Positions 45,935-57,147 of a stretch of 64,000 nt of DNA are shown here, piece after piece (position 1 is the stretch's first letter; the number at the start of each line of letters is the position of its first letter). The notes beneath the pieces are model-generated. The model was not told the origin of the DNA. It saw only the letters and a program-made list of their open reading frames with translations, and did no database searches. This DNA comes from Adineta steineri (taxonomy: Eukaryota > Rotifera > Eurotatoria > Adinetida > Adinetidae): NCBI GenBank assembly GCA_905250115.1, contig CAJNOI010000066.1, positions 328,850 through 392,849 on the forward strand, given 5' to 3'. A program made the position numbers and the translations under genes.

Positions 45935-46140
45935 TCGATACTCTTACCTTTCCATATTTATTCCTGCTTTCGATACCCTTACCTTTCAATATTTATTTCT
46001 TCTTTCCATATTTATTCATGCATATTTATTCCTTCTTTCCATATTTATTCATGCATATTTATTCCTGCTTTCGATAATCTTACCTTTTAATATTTGTCTT
46101 GCTCTTGGTACTCTTACCTTTTGATATTTGTCCTTTTCTG
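45935..46140. repeat. Imperfect tandem repeat
   Basis: Repeats of two related units: CTTTCGATACTCTTACCTTT and TTCCATATTTATTCATGCA. Several copies each, interleaved. Short open frames through it only reflect the repetition. Confidence 0.75.
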
Positions 46141-46693
46141 TATTTGGCTACTGAATGTCTCGAGTGCTATATAAGGCACGAGGAATATTCCGTAGGGAGG
46201 CAATTTCTTTTAAAGAATGAAGTATACGTATATGTTAAATCTGTTATTGTTCTTACACTGGACCTGAAATCGTCACAATAGTGAATATTAAACTAACATA
46301 TTTTATTATACTTTTTCTCATTTAGAAAATGTGTTTATCAAGATTTTCATTTGACACATAAGTCATCATTAAAATGTATGGAAAAAGGAATGGATAGTAT
46401 AGATATAACAAAGCTTTTGATGACAACCATATGTAATGTATTTTAGTTGTTATTGAAAATGTTTATATAAATACATTGACTTAAATATTTTAGAAACGAT
46501 CAATTTTATTTATCTAATTTCTTTAATCAATACAATATTGTGTTTAAAGTTTATTGATTCTTTTTAGTAATTTTTCTTCATAAAAGTTATTTTATATGAA
46601 ATATTCAAATAGATGATCTGTTCCCTAGACTGAAAAGGATAGGGTCTAGAAACGGGAATTATCTTTTTTATATGTATTATTTTTGTCGGTAAC

Positions 46694-46905
46694 ATGGCTA
46701 AATTGACCATTTTTTTGGCACAAATGACCATTTTTTTGGCACATTTGACCATTTTTTTGGCATATTTGACCATTTTTATGGCACATTTGACCATTTTACT
46801 TTGTGGTATAAATGACCATTTTTTAGGCACAAGTGACCATTTTCTTGGTACAAATGACCATTTTTTTGGCACAAGTGACCATTTTTTTGGCCCAAATAAC
46901 CATGT
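46694..46905. repeat. 21-bp minisatellite, about 10 units
   Basis: Unit GACCATTTTTTTGGCACAAAT with variants. Because the unit is close to 21 nt (seven codons) and lacks stops, both strands remain open for 60-100 codons. I regard this as a minisatellite rather than a gene. Confidence 0.85.
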
Positions 46906-46989
46906 AACTATGGTATATTTTTGATAATATAATTTTATTTGCTATTATCGTTTTATTTTAATAGCATAATATTCAATATATAATATTTT

Positions 46990-47175
46990 ATTCAATCGTA
47001 TGAAAAGAGCGCTTACTTAAATATTTAAAATATTTCTTAATTATATATATATATATATATAATATTTTATTGTATCAAAAGGGCGCGAACCTAAAAATTT
47101 AATTTATTCGTTAAAAAGGGCGCAAGCTTAAATATTTGAAATATTTCTTAATTATATATAGATCATTATTTTATT
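46990..47175. repeat. Imperfect direct repeat with AAAAGGGCGC motif and TA run
   Basis: Two copies of TTAAATATTTGAAATATTTC-like sequence are followed by TTAATTATATATA, about 120 bp apart, each preceded by AAAAGNGCGC. A (TA)n microsatellite lies between them at about 47041-47062. Confidence 0.6.
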
Positions 47176-47933
47176 GAATAAAGTGAAATAATGAGGCAAC
47201 GCTAATTTTTCTTTTAATATGGAGGAAAATCAAATAATATTAATAATAAAAAACGGAACATTCGTATGCATAGAGTATTATAAAGCTTTGGAAAAAATGT
47301 TTGCCTATTTTTATATAGCATATCATTTATCATCATAGACAAATATTTTTAATACATGTTTGAAAAAAACAATAATATGTCGAAACGTCCTGTACGATGA
47401 CTCAATAAAATAAGACCCAGAATTAGAAGCTTAAAACCATACGCATTGTAATTTCATCATATTAAAAGTCTAGTTGATGCATTATTGCAAAATATTTCAA
47501 TAAATTTGTTGGTTTAATAGTCTTGCTATAGTGCATATGGATAAAAGAGTTCAAAATCAATTTTGATATATAATGATAGAAAGATCTCCACTGTAGTTTT
47601 TTTTGAAATCCTACTTTTTATAAAATTGACTTTAATAAAGCTAAAGCATTTTTAAACTTTATTATTCATTCATCAAATATCAAACTTTTAGAGAATACTT
47701 GATTTCATATAAGATAGAACTTCAGTTTGATTCTCTGCTGAAAGTCAAAACTAACATTGATTAAATCTCATTCGTATATAAATGGAGTTATATCAGCATG
47801 CAGACCGCGACAGTCTAGGGTCAAGTGAATCGAATTTCGATGAACGCTACTTGTTTGTTATGGGTAACAGAAACATGGAATCTCATTTCTTCTTTATAAT
47901 ATTAATTGTTGATAAGAATATTGATCTTTTTTT

Positions 47934-48080
47934 GTGTACTCAAAAAGTGAGTACACTATAGAATCTGTTAGTGTATCAGTCCGTTTATACGATAGCTCCG
48001 GAAAGACTAATCCGAATGTTATGAAATCGAGGAGTTATTAAGTTATGGCAAGAATTTTCATTATTTTCCATATTTTTTAT
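47934..48080 (-). repeat. Dispersed repeat with terminal hairpin, copy 2 (inverted)
   Basis: Starts TGTGTACTCAAAAAGTGAGTACACT, the reverse complement of the end of the repeat at 16534-16805, and continues with matching CAGTCCGTTTATACGATAGC-type sequence. Only the terminal 150 bp is recognisable. Confidence 0.55.
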
Positions 48081-49577
48081 GAAAATACAAACTTATTTCA
48101 ATTTTTACAAATCAGAATTTTGTCTCAGTAAACCAATCTATCATCAGCTACACTTCTTGAAGTACACATAACATTTGGATTTTAATCCAAGGTTTCCACA
48201 AGTATTATTTTGGTCATAAAAGTAAAAATAAACATATGATACTATACTATTTCTTCTATTTATGTAGTCGTACGAGAAAAAATGCCTGTTAAATAAGATT
48301 TTAGTTGTATTATATTTGAAGTTTTTCATAGATATGAATAGTGAAATTGATTCTATTTATTCAAGATGATTTCTGATGACTACTTTATTTTAAATTCATC
48401 TATATCCTAATTGAGTATAAATGCAAATATGATAATAAATTTTATTCGTCTTGTTTGTTCAGCAAATTTTTAATAATTATATTTCCATACTCACACATTA
48501 ACAAAGAAACGGATATTACAACTATTTTTGTTTTAGAAATCGTACCTCATATATTATAAAAATGATTCCAAAGATTCAGTTTTTAAAGGAATTTATTATA
48601 AATTTTTTCTGCACTGTTTTTCTTCTTTTAATATATGCCTGTGGATAATCACTAATCCTTATCTATAGAATGAACATGCCCATGAACTATTAATTATCCG
48701 TTCAAATAGTTCACAACTCTATTATATAATTATTTGTGCTTCACGTACATTTTTCTACGAATCAAAATAATCTTCTTTAATAATAATTATGTCTTATTCT
48801 TATCAAAAACAATATAAAGTTTTCGAAATGAATTTGTGCTTCCTGTTTCTGACATCTTCATTGGAAATTGTCCTGATATTTGTAATTATTTTGCTTTTTT
48901 TTCATTATTTATAAATCATACTTATTGTCTTTAATAATCAGGATCGAAAAGATTCAACTTATCTGCTCTATTTTTTAATCACATATTTTATGAATTATGC
49001 AAGAAGTATACAGATCAAAAACAGGAATAATATATTTAAATGTAGTAGTCATAGTCAGAAAGATAGATATATACATCTTGAATGCATGCTGATAGAATGA
49101 AAGAAACAAGTACAATTTTTTGTCAGGTTTATCACGATACTCAAAGAATGTCTTTGAACAAATTTATTCTCTCACGTGAGAGTATATGGCCTAAAGTAAT
49201 CTGAATATTAGTCTAGTTTAGCCTTATGAGGCATAATAGTTATTTCAATGACATTGACTTCGAGCGTAATTGCCGCTGATATATATTAAACATATTTTTT
49301 TTATAAGAAAAAAGTAGATCATAGTTGCCGATGGTGGGAATTACAAAAAAGTATCTTATTTACTTTCTAGAATAACATTCTGAGATTGGCAGATATTAAA
49401 GTAATTAACAAATGTGACTACATCTCGCTAGACATAATTGAGAACACATCTAGTAATATTCTGCCTATGACATATATTTTAAAAAAATACATTTTTTCTT
49501 CATACTTGAATCTGATGTTGTACGATTAAAAACTGATAGTCTTTCTAATTTAGATTAATTATTATTCTTGAAAACAA

Positions 49578-50558
49578 ATGGCAAGTTCACTAGCACTTAA
49601 TACTGGTTTATATGGTTATGGATTGTCTTATACGTTAGGTTTTATTGGACATACATGTAGTCTAATAACATTCTCATCAAAAAATCTTCGTCAAACATCA
49701 ACTGGATTACTTTTTATTTTTCTTACATTCGCTAATATATTATATCAATTAATAACAATTCGTGATTTTATTACATTATATCTCTTAATACCAACAATAC
49801 CAAGTGTAGAATTATGTCGTTTTTGTACATTTATTCGTAATTTTTCAACTTTTACATCAGCTTGGCTTCTTGTTCTTATTGCAATTGATCGATTTATTCG
49901 TGCACGTTTTCCACTTAAACAAACTCGATTATGTACATGTAAAATAGGTTTTTATTCATTTATTATTGTATGTATATGTTCAACTTTATTTACATGTCAT
50001 GTTCTTCAATCAGAATTTATTTATTCAGATGTTAAAAGTAATACTTGTGGACCTAGTCGTTCACCGATTACTATTTATTCAAATTTTTATTTTAATATAT
50101 GGCCTATTCTACAAGTAATAATTACATATTTCATTCCAAGTTGTTTTATGATTATATCTGTAGTTAGTATTTATTCAAAAGTTCGTTCACAACGAAATAT
50201 AGTTCGAAGAGGAAAAAACGAAAAAATTCAACAACATATGCTTATTTTAATGATTTCAAGTGTTACTTGTTTTGCTGTTTGTACATTGTCATATTCTATA
50301 CATCGAGTTGTATATTCACGAACGGGAGTTACTTCAGCAACAGTCGATCAAATTGCTATATTAACGGTTTTTTACAATCTTAATTTCTGTCTTACTTTTT
50401 ATATTCATTGTTTGGCATCGAAACTCTTTCGACAAACATTCATTAAACAAATTTATATGTGTATTAGGAATCAAAACAGACAACAAATCAACAATCATAT
50501 TCATCCTCTAGTCACAATAACTAGACCAGCTGCGAGACGTACAACTTGGCAGATTTAA
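49578..50558 (+). CDS. Rhodopsin-like GPCR, single exon (326 aa)
   Basis: Seven helices are evident. TM3 ends LVLIAIDRFIRARFPLKQT, so the DRY motif is DRF, close to neuropeptide-type class A receptors. A Cys before TM3 (ELCRFC) and one in loop 2 (NTCGPS) can pair. Intracellular loop 3 is basic (VRSQRNIVRRGKNEK). TM7 has FYNLNFCLTFYIHCLASKLF, where NLNFCLTFY takes the place of NPxxY. The C-terminal tail is Arg/Asn-rich. Start ATG follows a TA-rich leader. Intact; differs in type from the receptors at 34, 38, 55 and 58 kb. Confidence 0.88.
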   Translation: MASSLALNTGLYGYGLSYTLGFIGHTCSLITFSSKNLRQTSTGLLFIFLTFANILYQLITIRDFITLYLLIPTIPSVELCRFCTFIRNFSTFTSAWLLVLIAIDRFIRARFPLKQTRLCTCKIGFYSFIIVCICSTLFTCHVLQSEFIYSDVKSNTCGPSRSPITIYSNFYFNIWPILQVIITYFIPSCFMIISVVSIYSKVRSQRNIVRRGKNEKIQQHMLILMISSVTCFAVCTLSYSIHRVVYSRTGVTSATVDQIAILTVFYNLNFCLTFYIHCLASKLFRQTFIKQIYMCIRNQNRQQINNHIHPLVTITRPAARRTTWQI

Positions 50559-50746
50559 TTAAAACATTCAATTTTCTACCTGAAAATTAACGATCGATCA
50601 GAATCAAATCTTTTTATTTATTTATTGTATTGTTCGTATCCTTCAATCTTTAAATAAAAATCCGAATTAAACTCCTTTGAACATAACAAATAAGATTTGA
50701 TCTCTTCAAAAGTTCTCCTTACAAAGCAAAAAAAGTAACATTATGA

Positions 50747-51319
50747 TTAGAATACACCAGCTAGGTATAAAATGCCGATAATAATTATAATTATGCCAAA
50801 TAATGTAGCTAAAATATTCATTGTTCGAGCATCTTTTGAAGCTCTTAATGCACCTTGAGTATCGCCTTGTTCTAATAAACGTCCAGCCTTCCATGAAAAA
50901 CAGCATGCAATACATCCGAGTCCTACACCACAGAATAGTATACTCAAAATAGACCAGCACATGTACGATTCTATTTCATCGGGATTGTTAATTGTTGATA
51001 CTAATTGACGTTGAGACGGTTTTTGGTTTAAATCATGTGTGTTTTCGTTAATTGTTAATATTGATTGACGTTGAGGCTGTTCTTGATTTGAATCATGTGT
51101 GTTTTTGCTAATTGTGGATACTAATTGACGTTGAGACGGTTCTTGATTTAAATCATGTGTATTCTTGCTACTTGTCAATATTACTTGACTTTGAGATTGT
51201 TTTTGGTTTAAATAATGTGCGTTCTTTATCAGTGTAAAAGCAGGTGATCCTGAACTTTGATCATTCATTTGATCACTCATAACTGTAGTTGTTGGACTAT
51301 AAGTAATAGTAGCACTCAT
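50747..51319 (-). CDS. CD225/dispanin-like two-TM protein with N-terminal 20-aa repeats (190 aa)
   Basis: Single exon. Residues 33-112 are four tandem 20-residue repeats of the form NTHDLNQEPSQRQLVSTISK, polar and probably disordered. The C-terminal part (about 117-190) matches the CD225 domain of dispanins (the group containing vertebrate IFITM proteins). A first helix with a Cys-Cys pair (GLGCIACCFSWKAG) is followed by the conserved loop EQGDTQGALRASKDARTMN and a second helix ending LYLAGVF. CD225 proteins sit in endosomal or plasma membranes and influence membrane stiffness and fusion; Cys near the helix are often S-acylated. Function of the repeat extension is unknown. Confidence 0.8.
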   Translation of the reverse strand: MSATITYSPTTTVMSDQMNDQSSGSPAFTLIKNAHYLNQKQSQSQVILTSSKNTHDLNQEPSQRQLVSTISKNTHDSNQEQPQRQSILTINENTHDLNQKPSQRQLVSTINNPDEIESYMCWSILSILFCGVGLGCIACCFSWKAGRLLEQGDTQGALRASKDARTMNILATLFGIIIIIIGILYLAGVF

Positions 51320-52811
51320 CTTTCGTAAAATAACTAATATAATTTATTGTTCAATTGTTTCTTATTTTGTACTTTTCATATGTCGTACAGAAAGTTTCTA
51401 AATAAAAATAAATAGAAATATTTCAAGTTTATCTATTCATATTTTAGAATTTTATGTTGCAAATACTAATAATGATACTATGATAATCACAGAAGTAATT
51501 AGTCGTCAAGAATATTTTTTGTATATATACGAATTTCAATACTCAATGGTTCTTTTTGATGAAAGATTCTTCTCTTGTTAAGTACGTATGTTTTTTTACT
51601 TACGTATTTGTATCTATTATTTCTTCAGTTATGTATGGCAGTCTTATGTTATATATTGCATTTAAAAAAAAATTTTTTTTTTATATTTCTTTTCGTTCGA
51701 TATGTGTGTTTACATAATGAATGAGATAATATGTGCACGTCCTGCGTTCGAGTATATATGCCTTTTTATGTTGAAAACAAAATAACGAGATAAGAAATTT
51801 GCCACATTAATATGCGCATGATGGATTATCCGTGAATGAAATACTATCGACGATGAAAAATATATTTATTAGAATTGAAACAAAAGTATTTGTACTTCAA
51901 CCTTTTTTAGTTGAAAGTTTAAGATACATATTCATACGTTTTTGTTTGCTGGAAATATAAAACAATGATTTTTGTATTTTGATTTATAAATCAGAATTTA
52001 CATATATTTCTTTTCGTATTATGAATTTATTAGCTAACTAGAATAGATTTTCTATTGAAATATTGCTTCTAACTTTATTTTTTGATCAGATTATGTTATG
52101 TGAGCCATTTTAAAACACGAAACTTATTTTATATGTATGCATTAAGTAAAAATGCGAGATATCAAGATTTCAAGAGAAATATTTGAATATTTAGTAGCTA
52201 GATGAAATGTTTAGATTTAACGCTATGATGACTTTTTATTTAATACATGAGAGCGATTTGATATTTAGACGCACGTATACATTGTCTCAATGGTTTCTTC
52301 TCCAAATGAGCATTAAAATTAACGAGATAAAGTTATAACGAACATACAGAAAATCTATACATAATGCATTGCAGATAAAAGAACATCTGTTATAAGAAGT
52401 AAAGTAAAAAGTAACTGAGATCACCTATCTGGCATCCTGTGAACCACGGAAAAAGTGACACCAGTCATGTAAAGAGCAGGTTTTCTTCAGTTATTTTTAT
52501 GTTAATTCAATTCTACTGTCGCACAATAGTGATATAGATTATTGTACTAACGTAATTTAAATTACTTAGTTAGTATAATATTATTCGACAACAATTTTTC
52601 ATTTGCCATTTATCTCAATCGATAATTATTTTTCCTCATGGTTCTCAACATAACACAAAGGAAATGTGCTACAAACAAATGGACCTTTAAAATAATTGAA
52701 CATTGATGTTCACATTATTTCAATATATATATATATTTGATGAAGAAGTATAATAAAAACTGATATAAGTATATGAGTAAGCTAGTATGTGCTAAGTAAT
52801 TCAATTTATCA
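51320..52811. other. Intergenic stretch
   Basis: AT-rich; no supported gene or recognised element. Confidence 0.45.
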
Positions 52812-53366
52812 TTATTTCTTCCATCCTATACCACTGTATTGAAACGAATGCGGAGACGCACCCGGAATTTTTACACCCATAGAATATACATTCCAACTAT
52901 CCTTGCCGTAACCGCCACCAAGCGATTGGAATGAATTGGCACTTGCACCATTCACTTTTATACCCTGGAAATAAACATTCCAACTATCCTTGCCGTAGCC
53001 GCCACCAAGTGACTGAAATGAATTGGCACTTGCACCATCAACTTTTCTACCCTGGGAATAAACATTCCAACTATCTTTCCCATAACCGCCACCGAGCGAT
53101 TGGAATGAATTAGCACTTGCACCATCCACTTTTCTACCCTGAAAATAAACATTCCAGCTATCTTTGACATAGTCAGCATTCATAAAATACGGATTTGATC
53201 TTGCTTGAAGAACCAGGTTGTTCAAATCATGGTCATCATCATTTATATCACCTGAATCATCACTCTCTTCACGTTCACCAATAAATGGCTTGTTCTCGAC
53301 GATTGCTACTAGACACGCACATACCAATAAGATCGAAGCGAATTGCATCTTAACATAGAAATACAT
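52812..53366 (-). CDS. Secreted DKNYY-type repeat protein (184 aa)
   Basis: Signal peptide QFASILLVCACLVAIVENKP begins at a second Met (residue 7), the likelier start at 53348. An acidic stretch (EESDDSGDINDDDHD) follows. Residues 65-184 are four 29-residue repeats of the form YGKDSWNVYSQGRKVDGASA plus NSFQSLGGG. This pattern (KD, VYY/VYF, G-x-K-x-x-GA, SF) matches the DKNYY family, a mostly bacterial repeat of unknown function. Repeats 1-3 are almost identical in DNA, so the array expanded or was homogenised recently; the fourth (PGASPHSFQYSGIGWKK) is diverged. An acceptor-like TATTTTAG upstream suggests a 5'-UTR intron. Confidence 0.75.
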   Translation of the reverse strand: MYFYVKMQFASILLVCACLVAIVENKPFIGEREESDDSGDINDDDHDLNNLVLQARSNPYFMNADYVKDSWNVYFQGRKVDGASANSFQSLGGGYGKDSWNVYSQGRKVDGASANSFQSLGGGYGKDSWNVYFQGIKVNGASANSFQSLGGGYGKDSWNVYSMGVKIPGASPHSFQYSGIGWKK

Positions 53367-54699
53367 CTGGTTTATTCCGTCTGCTAAAATATATCATAAG
53401 ATATTTTGTTCTTATTCTCATTTTCCTTTCATATTCTTTCGTTCTGTTTGGCACACATGTATATAAGTGTATGCTTTGTATGAAAACGATGTAATTCTCG
53501 TTAAGGAGAAACAAATAACAAAGTGCAATACCATCAGCACAAACACTCCTTCCATCAGAAATCTTTATAAGTTATTTCGAAAGGACATAGCTAAAATAAA
53601 GCTTTAATCTGGCAGAAATCTCGATAAAAAGCTATTTTGATTTGAGTTGAACGACAAATTTTATTTCTAATATCATTATAAAACGAAATGTAGACCTGTA
53701 ACTAACCTTAAGCCAAAATCTTTTAGAATACAAGTTCTGTTATTATTCTGTAACTTACCTTGGTAATAATCATCGACAATTGATTGTGACTGTGATGTGA
53801 GGAGTTTATATGTAAGTGTACAGACACCTCGTTTTTTTTCTCTTTCTTTTTTTTGTTTTGTATTGACATGACCTACACAAACATCTTATTCATATTTTTC
53901 TCTCCGCCTCAATTCCTCGTTATTCGTTTAGTGAAAGAAAAAAATAATGACATCCAGGATTCTTTATTCATCCATACTAGTATGAAGAGCGCCCGTAAGC
54001 AAACAAACATTACCATTAACATAAAATCTGATCAATAAGAAAAGACTAAAAGCAGCAATTTACTAAAAGAAAATATTATTCACTGCCGACAGAATTGCTA
54101 TCAATCAATCAATCAGAGAACCAAAAACGAATATATCGAAAAAAAAGTGTATCTAAATTCGTGCATATATTATTCACAATTCGTGGCGCAAACAGTGTCA
54201 CTAGACTTTCTATCTACATGAACACTTAAGGATGTAAGTAAAATATTATCTAACATACACATTCGGAGTTTCATTTTTACTCGAATTCAAAATAAATAAG
54301 TACTCGAAGCACTATAACAAAACATATAAATGCAGCTCATAAGTGAAACAATACTTCTGCTTTCGTAATAATAACTTTGCCGTCACTTTAAATTCCAGTT
54401 ATAAACGAAATCAAAACAATTTGTCGCTGTATTTGATGAATGATTATTGCTGAACAAGACACATCTGCGTGGCTCTATAATTATGCTGAAATAGATTAGA
54501 TGACTACGAAATTAATAAAACAAAAAAAGTTTAAGCTTAATTAATGAGAGTGTGAGATAATATTCTTTTTATTTTCTATGATCCTCGCTTTCTTGAGGAC
54601 CAATGTGGGCGATTAAAATGAACATTACATTGATATATGATTTATTATAAAGAAACAAAAATAGAAATATGAGATTTAATATATTTATTTAATGAACAG
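53367..54699. other. Intergenic stretch
   Basis: No supported gene; TTTTTTTCTCTTTC-type low-complexity near 53830. Confidence 0.45.
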
Positions 54700-55772
54700 T
54701 TAGACATTTTCTTCAGATTCCATTTGTGAATTACGTGGTTCAGTATTATTGTCAGCTTCAATCCGATTATTTGTGTGACAACACCAATATTTCCATCTTT
54801 GCCAACATCTTTTTACTAGAACAAGTTTTACTTGACGACGAAAACGTGACGAGAATATTAGGAATATATAAAAGCTGATCTAAATGAAAGCAAAATCTTA
54901 CAAATATGAATTAGAAAAGAAAATTTATTTACGACAGAATTCATGCTGTTGATAAAAGCAAAAACTGTCTGAATCAGTCGGCCAATTGCATATGCCATAG
55001 GCATACTTTGTGATGTAGGAAAATTAATGGAATAGATACGATAAGCATCAAAAGGCGATACCGAACAAACGAAGATAATTACACGCATAAGAACCATTGC
55101 TGTTATTTGTTTGTCTAGTTTACGACGAACAATTGGTAGTTGTCGTCGAACTATACGACGAACATTATGATAAGCTAAGATACTAAATGTTGATGCAATC
55201 GCAATAGGTAAGAAACCAATTAAAACTGGATAAAAGAAATATGTTGAATATTGAACTGCTACATAATTCGATAGAACACATCCCACTGTTGGTTGAACAT
55301 CGTAAGAAGAGCCAAGTGCAATGCTATGGACGATCGCAAAACAAATGAATATAAACGCAAAATATCGACCTAATCTCAATGTGCACATTTGTCTCAAATT
55401 CAAACGATGATTTGTTGAGAAGAACTGATCAACAGCAGTAAAACATATCATATAAAAAGTTGCGAGGCCACATATTTGTCCCAATATATATCTTAATTTA
55501 CACCAAATCAAGGAACGCCCTGTTCTGTCATCTCCATATATTGCTGTTAAAATAGTTAAACTAATGGAGAAAAACTGATAAATGACGTTGAAAATTGATT
55601 CAATGGTTATATAAAAGGCGCATCGATTAGTTCGAAATAGTTTCAGTTGAGTAAAAACAAGAAGAATCAACACATTACCAACAACTGCAAAACTAAATGT
55701 AATACAGCTAGTATAAAACGAGTATTGTGTTGCAAATTTGAGAATTCCATTAGATACTGATGATGATGACAT
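54700..55772 (-). CDS. Two-exon rhodopsin-like GPCR, tandem copy 1 (339 aa)
   Basis: Exon 1 (54933-55772) covers TM1 to the start of TM7. Exon 2 (54700-54879) adds ISFYIFLIFSSRFRRQVKLV and a polar tail ending in ENV. The 53-bp intron (GTAAAT...TTTAG) is in phase; reading through it would end the protein in an implausible tail, so the spliced form is preferred. TM3 ends FTAVDQFFSTNHRLNLRQM, with DQF at the DRY position. Intracellular loop 3 has RRIVRRQLPIVRRKLDKQ. The NPxxY position is SVISFYIFLIF. Orphan receptor of the same subfamily as the gene at 57148-58220, 2448 bp away. Confidence 0.85.
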
Positions 55773-56583
55773 GATACTTTATTTAAGATGAAATATTCTT
55801 TATTACTTGTGTTTTTCTTCTTTACCTGGAAGATCTAAAAATTAATATAAAAAAATGTGAATCTATTTTTCAGATTTACAGAGGATCTTAACAGAAACTA
55901 CTGCTAAGATTGATAAGGGAAGTCTTTAATTACTAGTATAACAATGTTTTCTTTGATACAAAATACGCTGTATGACATATTAATTTTGAATACTTGAATT
56001 TCTCATTAGACCTATTCGTAACTCGTATAAAAGAAAAAAGAATGATGTTTTTTCTCTGCACTACCTACACATAAATAATAATAAGAAAATGTATGTTAAT
56101 TTTTCATGTCAAAAAAATATGTCATTAAAAAAATGTATTTATTGAACGCATGTTCTAATTCATCTGCACAATACATTGTCACAAACCTTTCAAGATGTTA
56201 AATTTAATAAGAATATTAAAAAATGAAAAAAGGAATTCCATTTTCTATTTAATTAAATTACAATTAATGACGATGTTAATTATTTTACGTTTTATATCTT
56301 TTCGCTATAAAATAAATTGGTCTTTCGTTTATTTTTATACTCATTCTTAAACTTTGATACATGTTAATAGCATTTATAGAAATTATATATATGTGAGTTT
56401 TTCTAAAATTAATTAAATTCATCCTTCAGTATCGAATAGTAGGCTACCCATCAAACTGAAACTAGATGTCAATATTTTTCTCATTATTCAATAGAAATTT
56501 TCTAAAATTTTGACTAAAAACTTCAAATATAATTATAAGATTCTATAGAAGTCTCATTAAAACTGGAACATGTATCTGATTGA

Positions 56584-56931
56584 ATGATCTTCTTTTCTTA
56601 TATTTCTTCCCCACATACATACCCTCATGAAATATTTGATTATACTGATCTAATAACATTTAGATTTCTTTCTCTTTTTTTTCTAATTTTATCAGTTCCT
56701 TATTTATTTGTTTTGATAATGTTTGGAGTAAGAATTATTATTCAATACAGAAAAGCGATGAGTATATTATTTATGCCTAGCGATTGTCAAATGCGATCTT
56801 TATGCAGAATATTATTTTTCTTAAAAAAAAGCAATCATATACCACGCGAAGCTCTGATTCTAATTATAAACGAGACGCTTGTGCGTCGCTCAACTATTAT
56901 GTTGAAACAGATTAGAAAAATTCAAAATTAA
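56584..56931 (+). CDS. Short open frame with one strong membrane helix, uncertain
   Basis: An open frame of 115 codons with a hydrophobic core (FLSLFFLILSVPYLFVLIMF) followed by a basic segment and RREALILIINETL-like sequence. The upstream 340 bp is homologous to 59650-59930, where the match stops, so this frame may be part of a larger decayed gene lying between the two GPCR copies. No splice-supported neighbour exon found. Confidence 0.25.
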   Translation: MIFFSYISSPHTYPHEIFDYTDLITFRFLSLFFLILSVPYLFVLIMFGVRIIIQYRKAMSILFMPSDCQMRSLCRILFFLKKSNHIPREALILIINETLVRRSTIMLKQIRKIQN

Positions 56932-57147
56932 TACGACAAATCTGATTATATTCATAAAACTACAGAAAGAGTATTAATCAATTTGAAAACTCAAGTTTTA
57001 TTAATAAGAATATGAGATAGTATCCTTTCTATTTTCTATGATCCTCACTTTCTTGAGGGTGAATGAAATGAATATTACATTTACATATAGTTTATTAGAA
57101 AGAGACAAAATAGAAATATGAGAATTAATACATTTATTTAATGAACA

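Larger units (their letters stand above)
45541..49577. other. Gene-poor stretch with tandem repeats
   Basis: Four kilobases holding three tandem arrays and one dispersed repeat, listed separately. I see no supported gene; a few protein-like runs near 48780-49020 are too short and broken to claim. Confidence 0.45.

Noticed and set aside
45813..46281. Three overlapping frames rich in Phe, Leu and Tyr
   Set aside because: They follow the CTTTCGATA/TTCCATATTTATTC tandem repeat; hydrophobicity comes from T-rich codons.
46564..46924. Open frames of 76 and 102 codons on both strands
   Set aside because: They arise from a 21-bp minisatellite without stops; no start context, signal or domain.
53853..54038. 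61-codon plus-strand frame
   Set aside because: No homologous feature or splice support; typical chance frame in AT-rich DNA.
54858..54932. Read-through C-terminus of GPCR copy 1
   Set aside because: A GT-AG intron is present and the spliced exon continues TM7 and a conserved tail, identical in layout in copy 2.
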